From: JAUYQR01 sp050632395
GTDB lineage: Bacteria; Pseudomonadota; Alphaproteobacteria; Rhodobacterales; Rhodobacteraceae
Assembly (NCBI RefSeq): GCF_050632395.1
Contig: NZ_CP192600.1
Span: 1 to 64,000 of the forward strand
Reading direction: 5' to 3'
Length of the DNA stretch: 64,000 nt
Shown here one piece after another: positions 30,613 through 40,065 of this stretch (positions within the stretch are counted from its first letter, which is position 1; every line of letters starts with the position of its first letter). The notes below the pieces were generated by a model that saw only the letters and a program-made list of their open reading frames with translations, made no database searches and was not told the origin of the DNA. The position numbers were made by a program, and so were the translations under genes.

Positions 30613-31743
30613 CTACTCGCCCAAGACCTCGTCCTGATGCTGCCCCAAGCGCGGCGCAGGACGGTCCAATGCCAGCTCCGCCCCCGAAAACGTCATCGGG
30701 CTCCTTACACCGGGCAATCCACCCGGCGCGATCTGCATCCCCCGCGCCTGCACCTGCGGATCGGCGAACACCTCCGCCAGATTGTTGATCGGCCCGGCCG
30801 GCACCCCTTGTGCCTCGCACGCCGCCAGCAAGTCCGCCTTCGCCCAACCCTTCGTCGCCGCCGTGATCCGCGCCGTCATCTCCACCCGGTTGGCAATCCG
30901 GTCGGCATTGGTCAGGAACCGCGCGTCCTCCGCCATCCCCTCCAGCCCCAGAATCGCACACAGCCGCCGATACTGCCCGTCATTCCCGGTTGCCAGAATC
31001 AGCCACCCATCCGCGCAATCAAACACCGCATAAGGCGCCAGGTTCGGATGCGCGTTCCCCATCAGGCCCGGAGGCTTCCCCGACACGAGGTAATTCATCG
31101 CCTGATTGGCCATGATGCTTGTCGCCACGTCCAGAAGCGCCATGTCGATTCGCTGGCCCACCCCCGTCCGCCCGCGCTGCACCAGCGCCGCCAGTATAGC
31201 CGTCGCCGCATAGACCCCGGTGAAGATGTCCGTCACCGCCACGCCCACCTTCTGCGGCTGGCCATCCGGCGCGCCGGTGACACTCATCAACCCGGCCATG
31301 CCCTGGATGATGAAATCATACCCCGCCCGCTGCGCATAAGGCCCGTCCTGCCCGAACCCGGTGATGCTGCAATAGATCAGCCGCGGGTTCACCTTGCGCA
31401 ACGACTCCCAGTCCAGCCCGTATTTCTCCAGCCCGCCGACCTTGAAGTTCTCGATCACCACATCCGCATCGGCCACCAGTTTGCGCACCACCGCCTGCCC
31501 CTCGGGCGTGCGGAAATCGCAGGTGATGCCGCGCTTGCCCCGGTTCGTCGCGTGGAAATAGGCCGCCGACCGCTCCCCCTCGCTCTCCACGAAAGGCGGT
31601 CCCCAGCGCCGGGTGTCATCGCCCTCCGGCGCCTCAACCTTGATTACATCCGCGCCAAGGTCCGCCAACGTCTGCCCGGCCCAGGGGCCAGCCAGAATCC
31701 GCGCCAGTTCAATGACGCGGATACCTTCCAGCGGTGCCGTCAC
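30613..31743 (-). CDS. CaiB/BaiF (family III) CoA transferase
   Basis: 376-aa enzyme that moves CoA between carboxylic acids. It has the family start LEGIRVIELARILAGPWAGQ, LADLGADVIKVEAP, NRGKRGITCDF and the catalytic aspartate in AGYDFIIQGMAGLMSVTG (near residue 150). The DsbA-like gene lies directly upstream with a 4-bp overlap. Formyl-, succinyl- or acyl-CoA substrates are all possible. Confidence 0.92.
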   Translation of the reverse strand: MTAPLEGIRVIELARILAGPWAGQTLADLGADVIKVEAPEGDDTRRWGPPFVESEGERSAAYFHATNRGKRGITCDFRTPEGQAVVRKLVADADVVIENFKVGGLEKYGLDWESLRKVNPRLIYCSITGFGQDGPYAQRAGYDFIIQGMAGLMSVTGAPDGQPQKVGVAVTDIFTGVYAATAILAALVQRGRTGVGQRIDMALLDVATSIMANQAMNYLVSGKPPGLMGNAHPNLAPYAVFDCADGWLILATGNDGQYRRLCAILGLEGMAEDARFLTNADRIANRVEMTARITAATKGWAKADLLAACEAQGVPAGPINNLAEVFADPQVQARGMQIAPGGLPGVRSPMTFSGAELALDRPAPRLGQHQDEVLGE

Positions 31744-32360
31744 TTCGCCAGTTCGGCGTCGATAAGCGCCTTCAGATCGTCGTAAGACATGTTGGAATGC
31801 TTCGCACCGTTGATGAAAATCGTCGGCGTGCCCTCCACACCGTCAGCCGCCATGTTGGTCTCAAACCGCTTGATCAGCGCCTCGGCCATCGGCCCGTCCT
31901 TCAGGCAGGCGTCCACCGTCGCTCCGTCCATGCCTGCGGCGACAGCGATGGACTTAAGATTGTTCACCACCACCGTCGGATCATCCGACCCCGCCCATTC
32001 CTTCTGCGAGGAAAAGAGCACGTCGTGAATGCCGAAATACCGCATCTCGCCGCCACAGCGCGCCACCATCGCCGCCCACAGGCCGTAACGGTCGAAATAC
32101 ACCTCGCGCAGGGTGAAATGCACCTTGCCGGTGTCGATGTAGTCGCGCTTCAGGCCCTTGAACACCTTCTCGTGGAAGTCCGCGCAATGTGGGCAGGTGA
32201 AGGACGCGTATTCCACCATCTTCACCGGCGCGTTCGGGTCACCAAGGCTGAAATCGGTCGGCTCCGGTGCGTCCTGTGCCAGCGCCGTCCGGGCCATCAC
32301 GGGCGACATCGCCATTGCAGCGGCCAGTGCAATAATCGCCCGGCGGTTCATCTTCAGCAT
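31740..32360 (-). CDS. Periplasmic DsbA-family thiol oxidoreductase
   Basis: 206-aa exported thioredoxin-fold protein. A signal peptide (NRRAIIALAAAMAMSP, cleavage near ALA at residue 28) precedes the active site SFTCPHCADFHEKVF. The insert is helical, and the cis-proline loop is VEGTPTIFINGAKHS. The sequence fits the DsbA/Com1-like group, which introduces or reshuffles disulfides. MNRR at 32351 is an alternative start. Overlaps the CoA-transferase by 4 bp, an odd functional pairing. Confidence 0.92.
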   Translation of the reverse strand: MLKMNRRAIIALAAAMAMSPVMARTALAQDAPEPTDFSLGDPNAPVKMVEYASFTCPHCADFHEKVFKGLKRDYIDTGKVHFTLREVYFDRYGLWAAMVARCGGEMRYFGIHDVLFSSQKEWAGSDDPTVVVNNLKSIAVAAGMDGATVDACLKDGPMAEALIKRFETNMAADGVEGTPTIFINGAKHSNMSYDDLKALIDAELAK

Positions 32361-32376
32361 CGCTTGTCGTCCTTCT

Positions 32377-32922
32377 TCAATTTCGTCGATTTAGGATATT
32401 CTGCGCCAAGGCCGCAAGGGCCGCGCGCAAATCGGGGTCGCCAACGCCCTCGGCCACCGCAGCCGCCTTGGCCACAACCACCGGGTCCGGCGCGGGCGCA
32501 GCCTTCGGCACGACTACGAACTCCGCCTGCCCATCGGCAAAGCCGGTGGCCGAGGTCTGGGTCAGGCGGATGTGCGACACCGCCGCATAGCCGTAGACCG
32601 CATTCACCCGCTCGCGCAGGCGTTCCTTCTGCATCTCCAGCATCGGCGCATGGGCTCCGTTGACCAGAACGGTCAGGGTCGCTCCAAAACCGCCCGCGCC
32701 AGACCGGTGCCCATAGCCGATCTCCACCGGGCGGCTGACCCGCGCAACCTCGGCCCCCACGACCTCGGCCCAATGCGTCAAAAGCCGCGAAACAGCAAAG
32801 CCGCGCGTCTCGCCCACCGTCCGCACCGGCTCCTTCACCAACCCCGCCGCAGCCTCGAACCCCCGCATCCGGCGCACCGGGCTGGGAGGGGGCAACGTGG
32901 CAGAGGCAGGCTTGCGCGCCAT
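32377..32922 (-). CDS. DciA-like (DUF721) protein
   Basis: 181-aa protein with the DUF721/DciA core: FAVSRLLTHWAEVVGAEVARVSRPVEI (residues 42-68, given in part), a later beta segment TLTVLVNGAHAPMLEMQKE and RVNAVYGYAAVSHIRLTQT. DciA proteins assist loading of the replicative helicase in bacteria that lack DnaC. The C-terminal half is Ala/Pro/Val rich and less conserved. It is 16 bp upstream of the DsbA-like gene and probably co-transcribed with it. Confidence 0.82.
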   Translation of the reverse strand: MARKPASATLPPPSPVRRMRGFEAAAGLVKEPVRTVGETRGFAVSRLLTHWAEVVGAEVARVSRPVEIGYGHRSGAGGFGATLTVLVNGAHAPMLEMQKERLRERVNAVYGYAAVSHIRLTQTSATGFADGQAEFVVVPKAAPAPDPVVVAKAAAVAEGVGDPDLRAALAALAQNILNRRN

Positions 32923-33134
32923 TGCGGTCCTTCGGTCAACTTCGCTTCACTGTATCCCACACCGCGCCCACCGCCAGTGTCCGAAAGGCGCACGGCGCAT
33001 AAAGATTGCGTGACGGCCAGTGAACGGACACCGCATCGTCCAGACGACTCGCACCCTCCCACCTCGCCGCCGAACTCCTTCGCAGCGGCGCACAACCCGC
33101 CCGCCGAACCCCCATATTGCAGGAACACCCCAAC

Positions 33135-33182
33135 ATCTTCCCCTTCGCCAAATATTCCGGGGGTCCGGGGGCTGGCCCCCGG
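33135..33182. repeat. Intergenic repeat (copy A)
   Basis: ATCTTCCCCTTCGCCAAATA then TTCC-GGGGGTCCGGGGGCTGG-CCCCCGG. It forms a perfect 7-bp stem CCGGGGG (33165-33171) / CCCCCGG (33176-33182). It is homologous in order and wording to copy B near pyrF, but here lies upstream of two divergent genes, so it cannot be just a terminator. Confidence 0.6.
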
Positions 33183-33316
33183 CAACCTCAGCCCGTGCGG
33201 CGGCACGCCGCTTCGCAGCCCCCTCCCGCTGCCGCAGAAAACCACCACACCCAGCAGATTTCTTGCCAAATCCTTAAGTCACCTCGCAACCCCTTGATCT
33301 ACAATGGCCCGCTAAA

Positions 33317-33333
33317 TGTCCCACGGTGGGACA
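33317..33333. promoter_or_regulatory. Perfect 17-bp palindrome upstream of mutY
   Basis: TGTCCCAC-G-GTGGGACA, eight base pairs on each side of one central base, 12 bp downstream of the TACAAT box. It could be a repressor operator at the transcription start or an mRNA hairpin. Confidence 0.55.
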
Positions 33334-33428
33334 CCCCCCTGACCCCACCGATGTTCAGGCTGATTGCCTCTGGCCCTTTCCCCCCGGCGCACTATCCTCC
33401 CTGCCGCCCTCACCCCGAAAGCCGACCC

Positions 33429-34469
33429 TTGCCCGCCAACCCGACCGCCCTCTCCGACGACCTTCTCCGCTGGTACGACCGCCACGCCCGGGTGATGCCC
33501 TGGCGGGTCTCCCCGCATGACCGGGCCGTCGGCGTCCGCCCCGACCCCTACCGGGTCTGGCTCTCCGAGGTCATGCTCCAGCAAACCACGGTCGCCGCCG
33601 TCCGCGACTACTTCCACCGCTTCACCGCCCGCTGGCCCACGGTCACCGCCCTCGCGGCCGCCGAGGACGCGGAGGTGATGGCCGAGTGGGCCGGCCTCGG
33701 CTACTACGCCCGCGCCCGCAACCTGCTGAAATGCGCCCGCGCTGTCGCCACCCTCCACGATGGCCACTTCCCCGCCACGCGGGACGGCCTTCTCACCCTG
33801 CCCGGCATCGGCCCCTACACCGCCGCAGCCGTCGCGGCCATCGCCTTCGACGAGCAAGCGACCGTGGTCGATGGCAACGTCGAGCGGGTCATGGCGCGCC
33901 TCTTTCGCGTCGAGACGCCACTGCCCGCCGCAAAGCCCGCGCTCACAGCGCTGGCCGCCAGCCTCACGCCCCCGCTGCGGCCCGGTGACCATGCTCAGGC
34001 AGTGATGGACCTCGGCGCCACCATCTGCACCCCGCGAAAGCCGGCCTGTAGCCTTTGCCCGTTGTCCACCCTCTGCGTCGCACGGGCGGACGGGGTGCAG
34101 GACACCCTCCCCCGCAAGACGCCAAAGCCGGACAAGCCCACCCGGCATGGCACCCTCTGGCTCGGCCACCGCGACGGAGACTGGCTGCTGGAGACACGGC
34201 CCGAAAAAGGTCTCCTGGGCGGCATGCTCGGCTTTCCCGGCGATGGCTGGGATGGCGCGGGCGGCCCCGCCCCAGCCGATGCCCCGTGGCAGCCCATCGG
34301 CGAGGTGCGCCACACCTTCACCCACTTCCACCTTGTCCTCACCCTGCACAGCGCCCCGCTGCACTCGGCGCCCTTTCGCGGCCACTGGGCGCGACCAAAG
34401 CCGACCGATCTGCCCACCGTCATGCGAAAGGCTCTCGTGCTTGCATCCGCAGCCCTTTCGTCGCGTTGA
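33429..34469 (+). CDS. mutY: A/G-specific adenine glycosylase MutY
   Basis: 346-aa base-excision enzyme that removes adenine opposite 8-oxoguanine. Motifs: MPWRV, LSEVMLQQTTVAAV, the helix-hairpin-helix with catalytic region LLTLPGIGPYTAAAVAAIAF, VDGNVERV, the [4Fe-4S] cysteines CTPRKPACSLCPLSTLC, and a C-terminal Nudix-like domain (GLLGGMLGFPGDGW). The start is uncertain: TTG 33429 fits the family N-terminus (PTALSDDLLRWYDRH), while ATG 33351 would add 26 unconserved residues. Neither has a good ribosome site. Confidence 0.9.
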   Translation: MPANPTALSDDLLRWYDRHARVMPWRVSPHDRAVGVRPDPYRVWLSEVMLQQTTVAAVRDYFHRFTARWPTVTALAAAEDAEVMAEWAGLGYYARARNLLKCARAVATLHDGHFPATRDGLLTLPGIGPYTAAAVAAIAFDEQATVVDGNVERVMARLFRVETPLPAAKPALTALAASLTPPLRPGDHAQAVMDLGATICTPRKPACSLCPLSTLCVARADGVQDTLPRKTPKPDKPTRHGTLWLGHRDGDWLLETRPEKGLLGGMLGFPGDGWDGAGGPAPADAPWQPIGEVRHTFTHFHLVLTLHSAPLHSAPFRGHWARPKPTDLPTVMRKALVLASAALSSR

Positions 34470-34493
34470 GCGCCGGGGAAAACGCACTATATT
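34466..34493 (+). promoter_or_regulatory. Promoter of the alkB-like gene, predicting a leaderless mRNA
   Basis: -35 TTGAGC (34466-34471), 16-bp spacer, -10 TATATT (34488-34493). Transcription would begin about 34500, which is the ATG itself. The -35 overlaps the mutY stop codon. No ribosome site is visible, in line with a leaderless start. Confidence 0.5.
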
Positions 34494-34499
34494 GCCGGA

Positions 34500-35621
34500 A
34501 TGAAAACCGCCGCCTTTCCCAGTGCGCTCCCCTTCTGGCTGTCGTTCGGCCTGATCCCGCTTGCCCTGGTCGGGATGACGCAGGGTGGCTGGACCGTTCT
34601 TCTCCTCCCCCTCGCATCCTGGGGTCTGTTTTCCCTCCTTGACGCGCTGACCGGCCTGAATGCGGCGAACCCGGACCCGGAAACCGCCGACAACGCGCTT
34701 CGCTGGCACCGGTTGGTGACGCTGGTCTGGTTCCCGGTCCAGTTCACGCTCCTTTGCCTCATGCTGTGGTATGTTCCGCGGGCACCCCATCTTGAGGCGT
34801 TGGAGAAGATCGGCCTTTTCTTCGGGATGGGCATCATTTCCGGCACAGTCGGCATCACCTACGCGCATGAACTGATGCACCAGAAATCCCGGCTTGAACG
34901 CTGGCTTGGCGACCTTTTGCTTGCCTCCGTGCTCTATTCGCATTTCCGGTCGGAACACCTGCGCGTCCATCACACCTGGGTCGGCACTCCGCGCGATCCG
35001 GTGACCGCGCGCTACAACGAGGGCTTCCCGCGCTATTTCCTGCGGGTCCTGACCAGTTGCCCCGGCTCTGCCTGGGGGGCCGAAGCGCAGTTTCTGGCGC
35101 GTCGCAGCCTGTCTTGGCACCACGCCTCCAACCCCTTCTGGCGTTATGGCGCGCTGCAGGGTGCGATGCTCGTTCTGGCCATTTCCCTTGGTGGCTGGGA
35201 GGGGCTGGCACTGTTCACCTACCAGGCTTTCATCGCAATCTGGCAACTGGAACTGGTGAACTACGTCGAACATTATGGGCTGACCCGCCGCTACATCGGG
35301 GCCGGAAAGTACGAGCGCGCGCTGCCGCGTCATTCATGGAACGCGTCGCACCGGGCATCCAACTGGCTTTTGATCAACCTGCAGCGGCATTCCGACCATC
35401 ATGTCAAACCTGACCGCCGGTTTCCACTGCTGCAAACCCACCCGGAGCCTCACGCGCCGCAACTGCCCTACGGCTATCCGGTGATGACCGCCGCGGCGAT
35501 GGTGCCGCCGCTTTGGCGGAAGATGATGAACCCAAAGGTCAAACGCTGGCGCAAGCGGCATTATCCCGACATCACCAACTGGCATGATTACAACAAGGCG
35601 CTCAATCCGGTCGCGGGCTAG
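34500..35621 (+). CDS. alkB: AlkB-type membrane di-iron monooxygenase (alkane 1-monooxygenase family)
   Basis: 373-aa integral membrane hydroxylase. Histidine boxes that bind the di-iron centre are all present: HELMH (about 121-125), HLRVHH (about 155-160), LQRHSDHH (about 298-305), and the AlkB-specific NYVEHYG between boxes 2 and 3. About six hydrophobic helices. It would oxidise a terminal methyl group of an alkane or a similar lipid using O2 and rubredoxin; no rubredoxin gene is nearby, so partners are elsewhere. Convergent with the second ThDP enzyme. Confidence 0.88.
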   Translation: MKTAAFPSALPFWLSFGLIPLALVGMTQGGWTVLLLPLASWGLFSLLDALTGLNAANPDPETADNALRWHRLVTLVWFPVQFTLLCLMLWYVPRAPHLEALEKIGLFFGMGIISGTVGITYAHELMHQKSRLERWLGDLLLASVLYSHFRSEHLRVHHTWVGTPRDPVTARYNEGFPRYFLRVLTSCPGSAWGAEAQFLARRSLSWHHASNPFWRYGALQGAMLVLAISLGGWEGLALFTYQAFIAIWQLELVNYVEHYGLTRRYIGAGKYERALPRHSWNASHRASNWLLINLQRHSDHHVKPDRRFPLLQTHPEPHAPQLPYGYPVMTAAAMVPPLWRKMMNPKVKRWRKRHYPDITNWHDYNKALNPVAG

Positions 35622-35644
35622 CGCCCATTGCCTGCCTGATTGTG

Positions 35645-37189
35645 TCAGCAGACCACCTCGATCAGCCGTGGCCCGCGTTGTTCCATCGCTGTGCGAAACG
35701 TAGCCACAAAGCCATCAATATCCGTGACCCGCACGCCTTCGACACCATGCCCCTGCGCCAGCGCCACCCAGTCCAGAGTCGGTTCCACCACGTCGAACAT
35801 GCGCACGGCGTTGCGCCCCACGTCGGTCACCCCGACAGCCGAAAGCTCGTCGCGCAGGATCTGGTAGCCCCGGTTGGCAAAGACGACGACCGTGACGTCC
35901 AGACCCTCACGCGCCATCGTCCACAAGGATTGCAGCGTGTACATGCCCGACCCGTCACCCTCCAGAACCACCACCTTGCGGTCGGGACAGGCCACCGCAG
36001 CACCCACGGCGGCGGGCAGGCCAAAGCCGATCGACCCGCCAGTGATCGTCAGCACATCATGGCCTCGCGCCCGCGCCAGTGCAGACGCCAGAAAACGGGA
36101 CGAAGACACCCCTTCGTCCACTAGTACGACATCCTCTGGCATCATGGCAGCCATCGCCTCGCCCACAGCTTCCAGCCGCATCGCGCCGCGCGGCAGATCG
36201 GGCAAGTCGTGGGGCACAAAATCCTCAGGCCCGAGTTCTGCCTCGCCCAACTCGGCAGCCAGTGCCGCGATGGTCCAGTCGATGTCCATGTCCCGGTCGC
36301 ACAGCTGGATCACATGCGTCGCCGGGTCCACCGGCGTCGACGGCTTGCCCGGATAGGCGAAGAATCCCGCCGGCAATTGCGTCCCGCACAGGACAAGCGC
36401 GGGTGCGCCGGCCAGAAGCGCACAGTTGTCCTCGATCCGGTAGGCCATCCTTTCCATGCGGACAGTCCCCGCACCGCGCCTGAAGCGCGCGGCGAAGAAC
36501 GGCTGAAGCAGGCGTGCGCCGGCGGCCTTGGCAACCCGCTTTGCCATAAGGCCAATGTCGGACCAAAGAGCTGCGCCATCGACCATGAGGATCGCCCCTG
36601 GCTGGCACAGCGCCGCCGCCGCAGCCTGAACCTCGGCTTGCGACGGCCGTCGCAGTGGCAACGGCGCTGGCGCAACCGACGCCGCCTCCGCCGCCTCCCA
36701 GGCCATGTTGGCCGGCAGTATCAGCGTCGCGATCTGCCCGTTCCTGCCGCGTGCCGCCTGCACCGCCGCCGCGCCGTCGCCTGCTACCGCACCCGGCTCC
36801 GCCGTCACCCGCGTCCAGTGGGAAATGGCCTGACTGATCCCCACCGTGTCGCCCTTCAGCGGCGCCTCAAAACGCAGGTGGTAGTCGGCATGTTCGCCCA
36901 TGATGTTGACAACGCCGCTGTGCGCCTTGCGCGCATTGTGCAGGTTGGCAAAGGCGTTTCCAAAGCCCGGAGCCAGATGCAGCAGCGTGGCTGCCACCTT
37001 GCCGGACATGCGGTAATAGCCATCGGCTGCACCCGATACGCCGCCTTCGAACAGGCACAGGATGCAGCGCATCTCTGGATGACGATCCAGAGCCGCGACG
37101 AAGTGCATCTCGGACGTGCCCGGGTTGGCAAAACAGACATCGACGCCACTTTGCAGCAAGGTCTTCACCAGTGTTTCGGCCCCGTTCAT
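35645..37189 (-). CDS. ThDP-dependent enzyme, acetolactate-synthase/benzoylformate-decarboxylase-like
   Basis: 514-aa ThDP enzyme. The N-terminal half has FANPGTSEMHFVAAL and the catalytic Glu in CLFEGGVSGAADGY (about residue 48). The C-terminal ThDP motif is LEGDGSGMYTLQSLWTMA, with a late FANRGYQIL. It is clearly different from the 15988 enzyme and slightly shorter than true acetolactate synthases, closer to 2-keto-acid decarboxylases (MdlC-like). A GGAG site precedes the ATG. Monocistronic. Substrate not determined. Confidence 0.85.
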   Translation of the reverse strand: MNGAETLVKTLLQSGVDVCFANPGTSEMHFVAALDRHPEMRCILCLFEGGVSGAADGYYRMSGKVAATLLHLAPGFGNAFANLHNARKAHSGVVNIMGEHADYHLRFEAPLKGDTVGISQAISHWTRVTAEPGAVAGDGAAAVQAARGRNGQIATLILPANMAWEAAEAASVAPAPLPLRRPSQAEVQAAAAALCQPGAILMVDGAALWSDIGLMAKRVAKAAGARLLQPFFAARFRRGAGTVRMERMAYRIEDNCALLAGAPALVLCGTQLPAGFFAYPGKPSTPVDPATHVIQLCDRDMDIDWTIAALAAELGEAELGPEDFVPHDLPDLPRGAMRLEAVGEAMAAMMPEDVVLVDEGVSSSRFLASALARARGHDVLTITGGSIGFGLPAAVGAAVACPDRKVVVLEGDGSGMYTLQSLWTMAREGLDVTVVVFANRGYQILRDELSAVGVTDVGRNAVRMFDVVEPTLDWVALAQGHGVEGVRVTDIDGFVATFRTAMEQRGPRLIEVVC

Positions 37190-37265
37190 GTCGCGTCTCC
37201 GTCAGATTGCTGGGGCGATGGGGCATCAAACGGCGGCGAAATGCAACCGACGCTGCGCGAAAGGC

Positions 37266-37298
37266 GAAAAGGCCCCGCCATGCTGGGCATGGCGGGGC
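37266..37298 (-). terminator. Rho-independent terminator of ccrM
   Basis: A 12-bp perfect stem, GCCCCGCCATGC (37272-37283) with GCATGGCGGGGC (37287-37298), and a TGG loop. On the minus strand it is followed by CTTTTCGCC. It lies 47 bp after the ccrM stop. Confidence 0.85.
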
Positions 37299-37344
37299 AG
37301 GCGTCACCCCCGGGCGGACCGGGGAGACAGGCGTGGTAAATCTG

Positions 37345-38554
<1,210 letters not shown>

Positions 38555-38556
<2 letters not shown>

Positions 38557-39193
38557 AACAGGTTACTGAAACCCCTTGATACAATATGTTGTAGACGGGC
38601 CGGAATGAACGCCTATGCCAAGCGGTCACGCCAAGATTTAGCAAGGCTTCCAGATGCTCCGGAGTCGGGTATCCGGCATTCCTCTCCCAGCCGTAGCCGG
38701 GATGCTGTTGCGCCAAATCCACCATGATCCGGTCGCGTGTCACTTTGGCAACTATCGAGGCTGCGGCAATCGACAGGCAAAGCGCATCGCCCTTCACGAT
38801 CGGCGTCGCGCGACAGGTCAGCCCACGCGGAATCAAGTTTCCGTCTATCAGCGCATGATCGGCACCAAGCGCACCAATCGCGCGCTCCATTGCCAGATGG
38901 CTTGCGCGCAGGATGTTCAGACTGTCGATTTCCGTTACGCTGGCATGGGCGATCGCAACTTCGGCGACGGCAAGGATCTCGTCGTACAGACGTTCGCGCT
39001 GGCTGGAAGTCAGCACCTTTGAATCACGCAGCCCCTTTGGAATCCGGCCGGGGTCAAGGCGCACGGCGCAAGCTGTCACCGGCCCGGCGAGCGGCCCACG
39101 TCCCACCTCGTCAACGCCAACGACATAGGCAAAGCCCTGCCCCAAGGCGGCGGTTTCGTAACTGAAATCGGGAGGTGCGGCGCCCATGCGCAT
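38555..39193 (-). CDS. rnhB: Ribonuclease HII
   Basis: 212-aa endonuclease that nicks RNA-DNA hybrids. The catalytic acidic residues are seen in [16 protein letters not shown] (start near residue 25), with [25 protein letters not shown] and [13 protein letters not shown]. Start choice among 39193 (MRMGAA), 39187 (MGAAPP) and 39241 is uncertain; none has a clear ribosome site. It is directly upstream of ccrM on the same strand, a common alphaproteobacterial neighbourhood. Confidence 0.94.
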
Positions 39194-39215
39194 GATTAGC
39201 GCAGACCAGCCGACA

Positions 39216-39254
39216 GAAAAAGGGGGGTGCAAGCTGCTCACCCTCGCACCCCCC
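39216..39254 (-). terminator. Rho-independent terminator of the 39304 hypothetical gene
   Basis: Stem GGGGGGTGC (39222-39230) / GCACCCCCC (39246-39254). Read on the minus strand it ends in TTTTTC. It separates the hypothetical gene from rnhB. Confidence 0.75.
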
Positions 39255-39303
39255 AGGGCATGACGTGACGGTCAAGGGTGCCACCACGCCAACCCGAGCC
39301 GCC

Positions 39304-39795
39304 TCAACGGCTCGAGATGCGGTATCCGGCGTCGCGCAGGCACTGCACGCTGAAGACACGGTCGTCGCGCCCGAAAATGCGGGCCTCATTTCCACAGGTG
39401 CGCGGCAGGGGCTGGGTAAAGCCCTCGCGTCGCAGGCAGCTTTCGGGAAACAGGGTCACGTCGCGCTCCGCCCCTTCGATCGAGATGGCGCAGACTGCCG
39501 GTAGGCGGTTCTTGCGAACGGGTTCGGGCGCTGGCAGGGGAACAGGCGCGGGTTCGGCGCGCTTGGTCTCGTGCACGATGGCACCCAGAACCAGAGCTGC
39601 GATCAGCGCCTTTGCAAGATCGTCTTTTTTGCCGGCATGTGCTGGCATCGCCGTGGCAAGAACCAGTGCGAGGATAACGGCACCCGCAGTGATCATGGCC
39701 GAAAGGCTGCGGCCCGCCGGACCACCCAAGGTGGCGGTATCCCGCAAGGCCGAGCGGGGAATGCGCGTGGACGGGCTTTCGAATGGGCTGGTCAT
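39304..39795 (-). CDS. Hypothetical membrane-anchored or exported protein
   Basis: 163-aa protein, not recognised. A hydrophobic helix (SAMITAGAVILALVLATAMP, about residues 32-51) is followed by AHAGKKDD, which could be a cleavage site after a long N-region. A second hydrophobic stretch (LIAALVLGAIV) follows, then a Pro-rich linker (PAPVPLPAPEP). The C-terminal 70 residues carry four cysteines (AVCAIS, ESCLRR, RTCGNE, VQCLRD), suggesting two disulfides outside the membrane. A good AGGAAG ribosome site and its own terminator support a real gene. Confidence 0.7.
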   Translation of the reverse strand: MTSPFESPSTRIPRSALRDTATLGGPAGRSLSAMITAGAVILALVLATAMPAHAGKKDDLAKALIAALVLGAIVHETKRAEPAPVPLPAPEPVRKNRLPAVCAISIEGAERDVTLFPESCLRREGFTQPLPRTCGNEARIFGRDDRVFSVQCLRDAGYRISSR

Positions 39796-39980
39796 TGGTT
39801 GGCTTCCTGTCTTGCGATGCAGTCGAGAGCGCCGTACGATGATCGAGATTACTCATCGTTTGGCCGATGCAGTGACGGTCGCCCGTCGCCAGAAAGACAA
39901 GCAATAACGCGCCCTCGCTATGGCATAACCGATGCTGCGCGCGACGCGGCTATCCGATAACAACTGCCGTAAACTTCCGT

Positions 39981-39995
39981 TGATATTGAATATCA
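39981..39995. promoter_or_regulatory. Perfect AT-rich palindrome upstream of the 40066 gene
   Basis: TGATATT-G-AATATCA, seven base pairs each side of one base, about 70 bp before the 40066 start in a divergent intergenic region. Operator-like; regulator unknown. Confidence 0.45.
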
Positions 39996-40065
39996 TCGCG
40001 CACCGGCGCATGTTTCCGAGCGAAGCCGTTGCCTTCCGAAATGGCTGTCTTATCTGGAGCGGACC

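Larger units (their letters stand above)
32923..33428 (+). other. Intergenic region with repeat, promoter-like box and palindrome upstream of mutY
   Basis: About 500 bp, GC-rich, with no convincing gene. It holds repeat copy A (33135-33182), a -10-like TACAAT at 33300-33305 without a clear -35, and a perfect 17-bp palindrome at 33317-33333. Confidence 0.5.
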
